From NCBI GenBank assembly GCA_963708165.1, contig OY970187.1:806001-870000 (forward strand): DNA of 64,000 nt, read 5' to 3'. Under the pieces are notes generated by a model that was given only the letters and a program-made list of their open reading frames with translations, was not told the DNA's origin and searched no databases. Shown here piece by piece: positions 8,894 through 17,339 of the stretch. The first letter of the stretch is position 1. Every line of letters begins with the position of its first letter. This stretch comes from Rubricoccus sp963708165. GTDB lineage: Bacteria; Bacteroidota; Rhodothermia; Rhodothermales; Rubricoccaceae. Both the position numbers and the translations under genes were made by a program.

Positions 8894-9771
8894 CCGGGGC
8901 ACTTTTGGCGCACGAGAGGGTCGTCGGGAAGGGCGCGGCGCAAGTCGTCGCACGCGAGGTTGCGCGTCACGCCGTCGCCAGAGGCCTCGGCTTTGACGAA
9001 AAGGTGAATGGCCGAGCCTGCGGCGCACACGTCGGCTTCGTCGGCGCGCTGGGCGCGGGCGCGCTCCGCCAGAGGCGCGGCCTGGCGCATGGCTTCAAAG
9101 AGCGCAAAGGCGGCGTCCTGATCCTCGCCGGCGAGGCCGGCGCTGATCGCTTCGCTCGCGAGGTCGCGCGAGCGCGCAAAGTCGCACTCGGAGAACATGG
9201 CGCGGGCTGAGGCGAAGAGCACGTCGCCGCCAGAGGCCTGGTCGAGCGAGATGGTTTCCTGCCGGATCTGGCCGACGGGCACTTCGAACTCGAACGTGGA
9301 CGGCTCGTAATCGGCGCGCTCGAAGGTAAAGGTATAGGGGCCGGGCGCGAGCGTGAGCGTGTCGCCGGTCGCGCCGATGAGGTGGCCGTTCCAGAAGATC
9401 CGCGCGTCGGCGGGATCGCTCACGATGACGACTTCGCTGGCATCGCCGGGCGTTTCCAGAGCCACGCGGTCGCCGCGGCCTGCGCCCGGAAACGAGCCTC
9501 TGGCGCCAGGGTCGAGGGTGGCGCGGAGGCGGGGCCAGTCCACGCGCACCACGCGGTAGACGCCGGTCAGCACACCGACCTCGCGCCCGCCGATATCGAC
9601 GATGCGGGTGGTGAGGACGCGCGCGCCGATGGCGGCCTCGGCGGCGCCGTCCAGGTCGACCTCGATTTGCTCGCCGACGAGCGTGACCGTGCCCTGGGCC
9701 GGAAGTGCGACCTGAGCCGAGGCCGAGGCGCCGAGCAGCAGCGTGCAGAACAGGAGGAGCCGTCGGGTCAT
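8890..9771 (-). CDS. Secreted PEGA domain protein
   Basis: 293 residues from ATG 9771 (MTRRLLLFCTLLLGASASAQ, signal peptide). A PEGA unit is visible around residues 125-175 (SDPADARIFWNGHLIGATGDTL then APGPYTFTFERADYEPSTFEF). The C-terminal half is alpha-helical with four Cys (SECDF, DVCAAG, NLACDD, QKCPG) and may form disulphides in the periplasm. It overlaps both neighbours by ATGA junctions: with the PP2C stop upstream and the second PEGA start downstream. This supports co-translation of all three. Confidence 0.8.
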   Translation of the reverse strand: MTRRLLLFCTLLLGASASAQVALPAQGTVTLVGEQIEVDLDGAAEAAIGARVLTTRIVDIGGREVGVLTGVYRVVRVDWPRLRATLDPGARGSFPGAGRGDRVALETPGDASEVVIVSDPADARIFWNGHLIGATGDTLTLAPGPYTFTFERADYEPSTFEFEVPVGQIRQETISLDQASGGDVLFASARAMFSECDFARSRDLASEAISAGLAGEDQDAAFALFEAMRQAAPLAERARAQRADEADVCAAGSAIHLFVKAEASGDGVTRNLACDDLRRALPDDPLVRQKCPG

Positions 9772-11147
9772 GGGCCGTCCGCTAGGGGCGGGGGTTGGGC
9801 GCCAGAGGCGCGCACGGGACGGGTCAGGATAAGGGGCGCGGACGCACTGCGGAGCCTGGAGCCCGATTGCGACCGCGCTTCGACGCGCCACACGTACTCT
9901 CCGGGCGCGAGTTCGCCGCCGGGCCACGACGCTGCGACCGCCGCCAGCGGCAGCATTCCGCCTCTGGCGGAGACCGCGAGCGCGAGCGAGTCCCGCGAGA
10001 CCGTCACCCGAGCCGAGTCGCTCGCGACCGGAATCCCGCGGATGCGCCACGTGAGCGCATCGCCCTCGCGCGTGAGCTCGAACGCCGACGCGCGCACAGG
10101 CGCCGCCTCTGGCGCCAGAGGCAGAGCGGGCGCCTCTGGCGGAGGGGCGTCGCGGCGCGTCCAGGCGAACACTGCAAGGGCGAGCAGCAGCAGCGCGAGC
10201 GCGCCCAGAAGCCACGGCGTGCGTCCCAGTGTCTCGCGGGCGTGCACGTCTCGCGCCTCGGGCGAAGGCGACTCCGGCGGAGCCTCTGGCGCTAGAGGCT
10301 CTGCCAGCAACGCGTCGACGCGGTCTGCGAGAAGCGGTGGGCTTCCGGTGCGGATGAGGGCGCCGGTTTCCAACAGCGCGACCGTCACGTTGTCGGGCGA
10401 GCCGCGGTCGAGCGCACCGGCCACGAGCGCGCGAGCGCCAGAGGCGAGGTCGGGCGTGCGCGCGAGATGGTCGCGGAGGTCGGCGGGCTGCATGACGCCC
10501 GAGAGGCCGTCGGAGCACAAGAGCAGAACCGAGGTGGGACCCAGCGTGATGCAGCCTCTGGCGGGGTACAGGTCGGGCTCGGCGTCGCCGCGGCCATCGA
10601 GGGCGCGCGTGAGCGCGTGCTGGTAGGGGCTCCTCTCGGCTTCCTCGGGCGTGAGCGCGCCCTGCCGCACGGCGTCGGCGACCACGCTGTGGTCGTGGGT
10701 GAGGAGTTCGGCGTCGGCGTCGCGGACGAGGTAGGCGCGGCTGTCGCCGATGTTGGCGAGAACGGCGCACTCGCCCCACGCGAGCGCGGCGACGAGCGTG
10801 GTGCCCATGCCGCTGCCGCGCGATTCGCGCTGGATGAGACCCTCGGCGTCGGCAAAGGCCGCGCGCAAAAAGGCCCGCGCGATGGCTTCCCGCTCGGCCT
10901 CTGGCGTCTCGCTCGGGGCAGTCGCGCCGTCGAGATCCGAGAGGAGCTGGCGCCAGAGGCTTTCGAGGGCCTCGGCGGCGAGGCGCGAGGCGACCTCACC
11001 GTTGGCATGCCCGCCCATGCCGTCGGCGACAAGGAGCAGCGTGACGGGCTCGCCCGCCGCCTCGCCGTGGAGCACGCGGCCCACGTCCTCGTTGTGGTCC
11101 CGCTGGCCTGTGACAGAGACGACCGCCGTACGAGCCTCTGGCGCCAT
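9768..11147 (-). CDS. PP2C-family protein phosphatase with C-terminal membrane anchor
   Basis: 459 residues. The metal-binding motifs of PPM/PP2C Ser/Thr phosphatases are present: RDHNEDVG, VADGMGGHANGE, NIGDSRAYLV, SDGLSGVM and GSPDNVTVALL (about residues 1-245). A Pro/Ala-rich linker rich in motif-coded PLAPEA and SPEAR follows. One transmembrane helix (WLLGALALLLLALAVFAW, about 300-320) and a small beta-rich extracytoplasmic tail come next. It lies 27 nt downstream of the kinase gene and probably reverses that kinase's phosphorylation at the inner membrane. This is the reverse of the kinase topology, whose sensor is N-terminal. Confidence 0.9.
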   Translation of the reverse strand: MAPEARTAVVSVTGQRDHNEDVGRVLHGEAAGEPVTLLLVADGMGGHANGEVASRLAAEALESLWRQLLSDLDGATAPSETPEAEREAIARAFLRAAFADAEGLIQRESRGSGMGTTLVAALAWGECAVLANIGDSRAYLVRDADAELLTHDHSVVADAVRQGALTPEEAERSPYQHALTRALDGRGDAEPDLYPARGCITLGPTSVLLLCSDGLSGVMQPADLRDHLARTPDLASGARALVAGALDRGSPDNVTVALLETGALIRTGSPPLLADRVDALLAEPLAPEAPPESPSPEARDVHARETLGRTPWLLGALALLLLALAVFAWTRRDAPPPEAPALPLAPEAAPVRASAFELTREGDALTWRIRGIPVASDSARVTVSRDSLALAVSARGGMLPLAAVAASWPGGELAPGEYVWRVEARSQSGSRLRSASAPLILTRPVRASGAQPPPLADGP

Positions 11148-11174
11148 CGGGGTTTCTGGCAGTAGGGCCCGCCA

Positions 11175-12467
11175 TTACACCGTGCGCGCGAGCGCGGAAA
11201 GCTCCGAGACGACCGCCGCCGCACTTTCGGGGCGGTCGGCGCGGTCTTTGGAGAGAAGGCGCATCACCAGATCCGCCAGAGGCGTGGGCACCTCGTCTGG
11301 CAGCGGCGGGACGGGCGCGGTCTCGTGCTGGCGCATCACCAGCAGCGGATTGGTGTCGGTAAACGGCGGCTGCCCGGCGAGCATCGTGTACAGCATCACT
11401 CCGACCGAGTACAGATCCGAGCGGCCGTCGATGCTTTCGCCGCGGCACTGCTCGGGCGACATGTACGGCGGCTTGCCGGAGATCGACCCGTCGAGCGTTT
11501 TGGCCTGTGTGTACTCGTTTTTCGCCACGCCGAAGTCGATGAGTTTGACCGCCAGAGGCTCGTCTCGGGTGGGCTCTTCCTCTACCAGAAGCACGTTGTC
11601 CGGACTCACGTCGCGGTGCCACACGCCCTCGCGGTGCGCGGCTTCGAGCCCTCGGCACACCTGCTGCGCCACGCCAATGGCTTGCTCGGGGTTCAGGCGC
11701 CCGGCGGTTCGGCAGAACTCCAGCAGCGTGTCGCCGGGTATGTATTCCAGCGCGACGAACGGGCGGCCCGTCTCGTCGCCGTTCTCGCGCCCGTAGCGAA
11801 GAGCGCGCACGACAGGCGCCGCAGGCGCGGATTCGGCGATGGTCTGCAGCACTTCGCCCTCTTTGAGAAACTTGCGCACCAGTTCCCCATCGCGTAGCAA
11901 GCCGGGGTCCATGACTTTGAGCGCAATCTCGTCGTCGCCGTCGCGCGCGAGGAAGACGGTCGCCATGCCTCCGCGGCCAATCGTACGTAGCACGGCGTAG
12001 CGGTCGAACGTGCTCTCGTGCTTGCGCTTGCGCGTGACGGCGTAGGCGAGCGAAGCGGCCAGAAGTCCACAGACGGCAAGCAGCGCCACAAAGATCACGT
12101 TGCCACCTTCGCGCGGCGCCTCAGGCTCTGGCGCGGGCGGCAGAGGATCGAGTGTGACGAAGATGTTGTCGGTGACCGCGTCCTCGTCCTGCACCCAGAC
12201 GGTCTCGCCGGGAACGAAGCCCTCACGCTCGGCAGTGATGACGTACTCGCCCGGCACCAGGTCCACGTCGAGCTGTCCGTCGTCGGCTGTTACGCCCTCG
12301 AAGATGCCGTTGATGTAGACCGAGGAACTGTCACGGCCCGTCACCACAATCATGTACACCTTTTCCTCCGCCGCCTCTTGCGCCACGGCAGGCGGCACGG
12401 CGACGCCCAGCGCGAGCAGCACCAGAAGTAGCTGAGAGAGAGCGGAAATGAATGAGGAGCGGCGCAT
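11175..12467 (-). CDS. Membrane Ser/Thr protein kinase with extracytoplasmic PEGA domain
   Basis: 430 residues from ATG 12467. Domain order: signal peptide (ALSQLLLVLLALGVAVPPAVAQ), a PEGA domain (SSSVYINGIFEGV...LVPGEYVITAEREGF), a transmembrane helix (VIFVALLAVCGLLAASLAYAV), then a Hanks-type kinase from about residue 160. Kinase motifs: glycine loop IGRGGMATVF, lysine in IALKVM, catalytic loop HRDVSPDN, DFG in LIDFGVAK and SPE in PYMSPEQ. The catalytic-loop Lys usual in HRDLKxxN is replaced by Ser; I recall this HRDVSP form from other bacterial kinases, so it is not proof of inactivity. First gene of a four-gene operon with PP2C and two PEGA proteins. Confidence 0.9.
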   Translation of the reverse strand: MRRSSFISALSQLLLVLLALGVAVPPAVAQEAAEEKVYMIVVTGRDSSSVYINGIFEGVTADDGQLDVDLVPGEYVITAEREGFVPGETVWVQDEDAVTDNIFVTLDPLPPAPEPEAPREGGNVIFVALLAVCGLLAASLAYAVTRKRKHESTFDRYAVLRTIGRGGMATVFLARDGDDEIALKVMDPGLLRDGELVRKFLKEGEVLQTIAESAPAAPVVRALRYGRENGDETGRPFVALEYIPGDTLLEFCRTAGRLNPEQAIGVAQQVCRGLEAAHREGVWHRDVSPDNVLLVEEEPTRDEPLAVKLIDFGVAKNEYTQAKTLDGSISGKPPYMSPEQCRGESIDGRSDLYSVGVMLYTMLAGQPPFTDTNPLLVMRQHETAPVPPLPDEVPTPLADLVMRLLSKDRADRPESAAAVVSELSALARTV

Positions 12468-12618
12468 GGACGTGAGAGGCCCCCAAAGGTAGGACCGGGC
12501 TCGGGAACGACGGCCTTCCGCTACGCTCTTTCCGGCAGGCTCGCCTCCGCCAGAGGCCCCCACGCAACACAGCCTCTGGCGCCAAAACGCCAAAGGCTGG
12601 GGGTGAGATCACGAGAGG

Positions 12619-13188
12619 CTAGCGGCGGCCATGCCGACCGCCGCGCCGCGCGCCGCGGGGTGCGAGCGCGCGGTGCACCAGCATTACGGCCTCTTGCTCA
12701 TCGGTGAGCACCTCGGCGCCGGGGCGCTGGCGCTCCGTGCGAGCCGTTTCGAGCGCTCGCTTCTGCGCATCGGTCAGGCCGAGTGCCTGGGCACGCGCGT
12801 CAGACATCTGCGCACGTCGCGCCTGGCGCTCGGCGGTCTGGGCTTCGCGGCGCGCTGCGCGGTCGCCAGAGGCCTCGCGGTCCTGGCGGTCGCCGCTGGC
12901 GGCGCGGTCGCTGCGGCTTCCGCGCTTGCGCGGGGCTTTGAGGGTTTCGAGCTGCGACGCGGAGAGCGTCGGTGCGAGGCGCGCCGCGAGATCCCAGGAG
13001 GCGCCGGGCGTGCGCTCGCTGCTCATGGATGCCTTGACCATCGCGACCTGAGAATCGCTGAGGTCCAGGCGCTCGGTGAGGCGTTCGAGGTGGCGTTCGG
13101 CGCGCTCGCCAGAGGCGCGCTGAGCGGAGGCGGAGACAGAAACAGAGAGGATGGCGGCGAGAGCCGCGAATCGGAAAAAGCGTGTCAT
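12619..13188 (-). CDS. Secreted Spy/CpxP-like (LTxxQ-type) protein
   Basis: 189 residues from ATG 13188 (MTRFFRFAALAAILSVSVSASAQ, signal peptide). The mature protein is highly charged and helical. It carries LDLSDSQVAMVKASM, PTLSASQLETLKAP and LGLTDAQKRALETAR, which are Spy/CpxP-type LTxxQ helices. The middle contains an Arg/Asp-rich run (SDRAASGDRQDREASGDRAA) partly encoded by repeat half-sites. Proteins of this kind act as periplasmic chaperones or metal-stress sensors; that role here is inference. Divergent from the histidine kinase. Confidence 0.65.
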   Translation of the reverse strand: MTRFFRFAALAAILSVSVSASAQRASGERAERHLERLTERLDLSDSQVAMVKASMSSERTPGASWDLAARLAPTLSASQLETLKAPRKRGSRSDRAASGDRQDREASGDRAARREAQTAERQARRAQMSDARAQALGLTDAQKRALETARTERQRPGAEVLTDEQEAVMLVHRALAPRGARRGGRHGRR

Positions 13189-13499
13189 CGGTACGGGGAG
13201 TGTGAGTGGTTGGAGTCGAGTCCAGCGCGAGGCCTCTGGCGCTGGGCTCGGAGGTAGAATCGGGCGGGAGCAGCCATTTGGTGCAGCCTCTGGCGCCAGC
13301 TGCACGAGGGCGTCACCGGTGGCACGGACGCCCACACGAAGCCTCCGGCGTGCCGAAAGAAGCTCTCAGGGCCACGCCTGGATGCCCCCACAGCCCGTTT
13401 GAGGTGGCTACGGCGCGAGATGCACGTCGGCGTCACCACCTGCACGCGGGGTGCGATGAGCGTGCCGCCAGAGGCGCGGGCGTGGGATAGGTTGCGCGC
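13189..13499. other. Divergent intergenic region with motif copies
   Basis: 311 nt between the divergent Spy-like gene and the histidine kinase. It holds half-sites near 13231 and 13467 and a partial palindrome at about 13287-13303 whose second arm decays to CCAGCTGC. Promoters for both genes must lie here, but I see no convincing -35/-10 pair. Confidence 0.6.
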
Positions 13500-13650
13500 A
13501 TGCGACAGCCGTCTACCCCTGCCCCCTGGTCTCGCTCCGCCGAGGTCGCGCTCGTGGTCGGCTTCTGGGCGCTCTTGGGTGCGCTCGCGCTCGTGCGGCG
13601 CTCGCTAGACCCGCGCGGACCCGTCGCGACGAGCAGCGCCGGCTCTGATC

Positions 13651-14667
13651 GTGACGCTCGTGGAGTACGGGCTGTGGAGCGCCATCACGCTCGGCGTCTT
13701 CGCACTCACACAGCGCTTTCCGATGGCCTCTGGCGTGCGCGTGCGGCGCGCGCTGCTGTACCTCGGGGTTGTTCTCGTGGCTGCCATTGCGGTGGAGTGG
13801 GCGCGTCAGACGTTCTTCCTGACCTTCTTTCCCGACGACCTGCTCGAACGCCGCATGCGCAGACGTGGCGCCAGAGGCCTCGGGCCGCCGCCACTTGGCC
13901 TGCAGGGCATCGTGACGCGGCTGCGGTTCGTGGACGAGATGGTGATCGCCATCGCGATTCTCGCCGCGGGCTTTGCGCGCGATGCCCTCGCGCGGCTTCG
14001 CGAGCGCGAGGTGCACACCGCGCATCTGGAAGCACAGCTCGCCGACGCGCGCCTCTCGGCGCTCCAGATGCAGCTCAATCCGCACTTTCTGTTCAACACG
14101 CTCCACGCCGTGAGCGCCTTGGTCGAGCGCGATCCGGCAGGCGTCCGCACCATGATCGCGCGGCTGAGCAGCCTCTTGCGCCGTGTGCTCGACGGCGGCG
14201 ACCGCCACGAAGTCACGCTTCGCGATGAACTCGCGTTTCTGCGCGACTACCTCGGCGTGCAGCGTGTCCGCTTCGACCGCTTGGAGGTGGAGGAGCACAT
14301 CGAAGACGGCGTGCTGGACGCGCTTGTGCCCAACCTCGTGCTGCAGCCTCTGGCGGAGAACGCCGTCCAGCACGGCATCAGCCGCCTGGAAGAAGTGGGC
14401 GGCCACATCGCTATCACAGCGCGGCGCGAGGGCGAAACACTCGTTCTCATCGTGCGCGACAACGGACCCGGTCTCTCGCCAGAGGCTGCGGCCCCTGCGC
14501 GCGATGGTGCTCGCGACGGCGGCCTCGGGCTCGCCAACACGCGCCAGAGGCTGGCCGCGCTCTACGGCGACGCTGCCGGGCTCACGCTCGCACCCGCCTC
14601 TGGCGGCGGCACCGAAGCGCGCGTGCACCTCCCCTATCACACCGCCGACGACCTTCTCCATGTCTGA
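13651..14667 (+). CDS. LytS-type sensor histidine kinase, N-terminus probably frameshifted
   Basis: This frame opens at GTG 13651 (VTLVEYGLWSAITLGVFALTQR) and carries the His_kinase family core: LQMQLNPHFLFNTLHAVSALV (phosphorylated His), LVLQPLAENAVQHGISRL (N box) and IVRDNGPGLS plus GGLGLANTRQRL (ATP site). A likely first membrane helix lies in another frame from ATG 13500 (SAEVALVVGFWALLGALALVRR). Removing one G near 13641 joins them as VATSSAALIVTLVEYG, and 13500-14667 is 389 codons plus one base. It overlaps the LytTR regulator start by 8 nt, so the pair is translationally coupled and forms a two-component system at the membrane. Confidence 0.85.
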   Translation: MTLVEYGLWSAITLGVFALTQRFPMASGVRVRRALLYLGVVLVAAIAVEWARQTFFLTFFPDDLLERRMRRRGARGLGPPPLGLQGIVTRLRFVDEMVIAIAILAAGFARDALARLREREVHTAHLEAQLADARLSALQMQLNPHFLFNTLHAVSALVERDPAGVRTMIARLSSLLRRVLDGGDRHEVTLRDELAFLRDYLGVQRVRFDRLEVEEHIEDGVLDALVPNLVLQPLAENAVQHGISRLEEVGGHIAITARREGETLVLIVRDNGPGLSPEAAAPARDGARDGGLGLANTRQRLAALYGDAAGLTLAPASGGGTEARVHLPYHTADDLLHV

Positions 14668-15466
14668 TCTCCTCCGCGTGCTCGTCGTCGACGATGAGCC
14701 TCTGGCGCGCCAGCGCCTTCTCGACCTGCTCACGCCCCAGGCGGACGTGGAGGTTGCCGGCACCGCATCTACGGGCCGGGAGGCCGTAGCAGCGCTCGCG
14801 GAGCACGCGCCCGACGTGGTGTTTCTGGACGTGCAGATGCCCGGCCTCACCGGGCTCGACGTGGTCCGTGAGGTTGGCGCAGCGAACATGCCCGCGACCG
14901 TCTTCGTGACCGCCTACGACCAGCACGCGCTCGAAGCGTTCGACGTGCACGCGCTGGATTATCTGCTCAAGCCGTTCGAGGACGCGCGCTTCCACGAAGC
15001 CCTCCGCCGCGTGCGCGATGCCGTGCGCCTGCGCGAGGTAGACGGCCTGCGCCAGAAGCTTCTCGGGTTGCTCGGCGGTGCGCCTCTGGCGCCAGAGGTA
15101 GCAGCTCCCGCGCCAGAGGCCGCGCCGAAGTACCTGGAGCGCATCGCCGTCGAGATGCGCGGGCAGATCCGCGTGGTGCCTCTGGCGGAGGTCGACTTTA
15201 TCCAGGCCGATGGCGCCTACGCCGAGATCCACGCCGGGGCCGACACGCACATCGTGCGCGAGCAAATGCAGACGCTGGAGGAACGCCTGGACCCGGCGGA
15301 CTTCGTGCGCATCCACCGCAGCACCATCGTGCGGCTAGACCGCGTGGCGGCGCTCCTCACCGCCGCGGGCGGCGACTACGCCGTGCGCCTCCACGATGGC
15401 CGCCGCCTCAAGGTCAGCCGCGGCCGCCGCGACGACCTCGCGCGCGGCCTGGGCATGGAGGTGTAG
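14660..15466 (+). CDS. LytTR-family response regulator
   Basis: 268 residues from ATG 14660. The N-terminal receiver domain has VVDDEPLAR, phospho-acceptor Asp in VVFLDVQMPGLTG, the conserved Thr in FVTAYD and Lys in DYLLKPF. The C-terminal LytTR DNA-binding domain begins around residue 160 (VEMRGQIRVVPLAEVDFIQADGAY, FVRIHRSTIVRLDRV, DGRRLKVSRGRRDDL). The linker between them, GAPLAPEVAAPAPEAAPK, is encoded by three repeat half-sites around 15081-15120. Cognate to the LytS-type kinase immediately upstream; targets unknown. Confidence 0.93.
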   Translation: MSDLLRVLVVDDEPLARQRLLDLLTPQADVEVAGTASTGREAVAALAEHAPDVVFLDVQMPGLTGLDVVREVGAANMPATVFVTAYDQHALEAFDVHALDYLLKPFEDARFHEALRRVRDAVRLREVDGLRQKLLGLLGGAPLAPEVAAPAPEAAPKYLERIAVEMRGQIRVVPLAEVDFIQADGAYAEIHAGADTHIVREQMQTLEERLDPADFVRIHRSTIVRLDRVAALLTAAGGDYAVRLHDGRRLKVSRGRRDDLARGLGMEV

Positions 15467-15476
15467 CCTCTGGCGC

Positions 15477-15776
15477 TCAGGCGCCGACGACGGGCTTGGC
15501 AAGTAGCGGCTTAAGCTTGCGCCGGATGCGGGCGTAGCGCCAGAGGCCGTAGGCCAGCGACGGCGGCGCGACGACCATCAGCAAGATGCCGATGATCCTC
15601 AGGCGCAGGTCGTCACCGAGGTAGACGAGCGCGCCGCCACCGCCGAGCAGGCCGAGCGCGGTGCGGATGTGCGCGAGCAGCGTCCGCTCGTTGGCGAGGA
15701 CCGTGCGGTCGGTCGCGAGCCGGTCGCGAAGCGTCAGGCTGTCCGGGTCGAGATCGGAATAGGCGTCGTACGACAT
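15477..15776 (-). CDS. DUF202 (YidH-type) small membrane protein
   Basis: 99 residues from ATG 15776 (MSYDAYSDLDPDS). The conserved family signature RTVLANERTLLAHIRTALGLLGGGGAL is followed by two further hydrophobic stretches (IIGILLMVVAPPSLAYGLW) and a basic tail. DUF202 proteins are small inner-membrane proteins of unknown function. The longer reading upstream of 15776 is encoded by the intergenic palindrome (ASGARG) and is rejected. It lies 25 nt downstream of the MFS transporter and may be cotranscribed with it. Confidence 0.85.
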   Translation of the reverse strand: MSYDAYSDLDPDSLTLRDRLATDRTVLANERTLLAHIRTALGLLGGGGALVYLGDDLRLRIIGILLMVVAPPSLAYGLWRYARIRRKLKPLLAKPVVGA

Positions 15777-15782
15777 AAGGGG

Positions 15783-15800
15783 GCCTCTGGCGCCAGAGGC
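15783..15800. repeat. Dispersed palindrome inside an operon gap
   Basis: GCCTCTGGCGCCAGAGGC occupies nearly all of the 25-nt gap between the MFS stop and the DUF202 start, where a ribosome binding site would normally lie. Confidence 0.9.
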
Positions 15801-15801
15801 G

Positions 15802-17238
15802 TTACGTGCCGGCGTCGAAGGCGGCGGTGGAGGAGCGCTCGGCATCTACCATGGGCGTCGCGCGGGCGCGCAAGAGGCCGTAGGTGGCGATAAAGCCGTA
15901 GCAGAGCGTGAGCACGAGGAAAGCGGGCTGCACGCCGACGCTGTCGGCAAGAAAGCCGTAGAGCGGCGGAATCACGGCGCCGCCAAAGATGGCCGTGCAG
16001 AGGATACCCGAGCCTTGCGCTGTGTTCTCGCCCAGCCCGTCGATGGCGAGCGTAAAAATGGTCGCGAACTGAATCGAGTTGCACAGTCCGACGGCCAAAA
16101 TCGCTGCCATCGCGACCGCGCCAGAGGACGACACGCTGAGTGCGATCAGCGCAATGGCCGCGCTGGAGAACAGCGCCAGAAGCCGTCCCGGCGACACAAA
16201 CTGCAGCAGCACCGAGCCCAGGAAGCGGCCCACCATCGCGCCGCCCCAGTAGAGCGCCACGAACGTGCCCGCCAGGCGCTCGACGTTGAACGTCTCATAG
16301 TCACCGCCGGAGAGGAAGCCTGCGATGCCGCCCAGCCATGCGTGCTCCGCCACCAGCGCCGTCACATCCAGCGTGAGGAAGTAGTTGACGAGGTAGCTGC
16401 CGATCGCCACCTCGGCGCCGACGTAGACGAAGATGCCCAGTGCGCCCCACTTCAGTGCGCCAGAGGCCAGAGCGGCGCGGTAGCTGCCGGACGTGTCCCG
16501 TGCCAGCGCACCCACGTCGTCCAGTGTTTCGGTTTCGGACGCCTTGGTCTCCAGAATCTTCGGCAGCTTGAAGAGGCCAAATCCGACCGCGATGATGCCG
16601 AGGACGGCCGCGATCACGATAAACGGCGTTTGCACCGTTCCCGCCTCCGCCGCGAAGTAGGCCGCCTTGGCCTCTGGCGCCATCGCGCCGATCTCCTCGG
16701 ACGAGAGGACGGTGTTGCCCAGGATGTACGCCGCGGCCACGAGCGGTGCGATGGTTGTCCCGAGCGAGTTGAACGCCTGCGCGAGGTTGAGGCGGGACGA
16801 CGCCGTCCGCGCGGGCCCGAGTGCCGCCACGTACGGGTTCGCCGCCACCTGCAGAACCGTGATGCCGCCCGCGAGCACGAACATCGCGAGCAAAAACAGC
16901 GGGTACACCCGGATCCCGGCCGCAGGCACGAACAGCAGGCAGCCCACGCCCATCGTGAGCAGCCCCACGACAACGCCGCGCTTGTAGCCGATCCGCGCGA
17001 TCAGGTTGCCGCTCGGGATCGAGACCATCAGGTACGCCAGGAAAAACGCCAGCTGGATCAGCCCCGCCTCGAAAAAGCTCAGCTCGAAGACGGCCTTCAG
17101 CCTCGGCACGAACGCGTCCACCATCACGGTGATAAACCCCCAGACGAAGAAGAGGGTCGTGACGACGATAAACGGCGTGCGGTAGTGCGCGCCAGAGGCC
17201 CCGGCGGGTTGCGCCTCTGGCGGGATCGAGTCGGTCAT
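15802..17238 (-). CDS. Sugar MFS transporter (FucP / glucose-galactose permease type)
   Basis: 478 residues with about twelve hydrophobic segments. Family-specific stretches are present: FFVWGFITVMVDAFVPRLK in TM1, FFLAYLMVSIPSGNLI in TM2, LQVAANPYVAALGP and LNLAQAFNSLGTTIAPLV, the hallmark of the FucP/GGP subfamily. These are proton- or Na+-driven symporters for fucose, glucose, galactose or related sugars in the inner membrane. The cytoplasmic loop around residues 225-255 is longer than usual and acidic. No sugar catabolic genes are adjacent, so the substrate is open. Confidence 0.9.
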   Translation of the reverse strand: MTDSIPPEAQPAGASGAHYRTPFIVVTTLFFVWGFITVMVDAFVPRLKAVFELSFFEAGLIQLAFFLAYLMVSIPSGNLIARIGYKRGVVVGLLTMGVGCLLFVPAAGIRVYPLFLLAMFVLAGGITVLQVAANPYVAALGPARTASSRLNLAQAFNSLGTTIAPLVAAAYILGNTVLSSEEIGAMAPEAKAAYFAAEAGTVQTPFIVIAAVLGIIAVGFGLFKLPKILETKASETETLDDVGALARDTSGSYRAALASGALKWGALGIFVYVGAEVAIGSYLVNYFLTLDVTALVAEHAWLGGIAGFLSGGDYETFNVERLAGTFVALYWGGAMVGRFLGSVLLQFVSPGRLLALFSSAAIALIALSVSSSGAVAMAAILAVGLCNSIQFATIFTLAIDGLGENTAQGSGILCTAIFGGAVIPPLYGFLADSVGVQPAFLVLTLCYGFIATYGLLRARATPMVDAERSSTAAFDAGT

Positions 17239-17308
17239 GTGGGCGTCGGGGAGGAAGGTCCGAACCTAGCCGCGTCGCGGCGCTCTGCCCAACTCAGGGG
17301 CGCGTGAG

Positions 17309-17326
17309 CGCCAGAGGCCTCTGGCG
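17309..17326. repeat. Dispersed palindrome CGCCAGAGGCCTCTGGCG
   Basis: Outward-facing arrangement of two half-sites in the 101-nt gap between the MFS transporter start and the DinB stop. Confidence 0.9.
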
Positions 17327-17339
17327 GTGCGGTGCTTCG

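Noticed and set aside
16015..17307. 430-codon open frame antisense to the MFS transporter
   Set aside because: Shadow of the sugar transporter; charged low-complexity translation, no start context.
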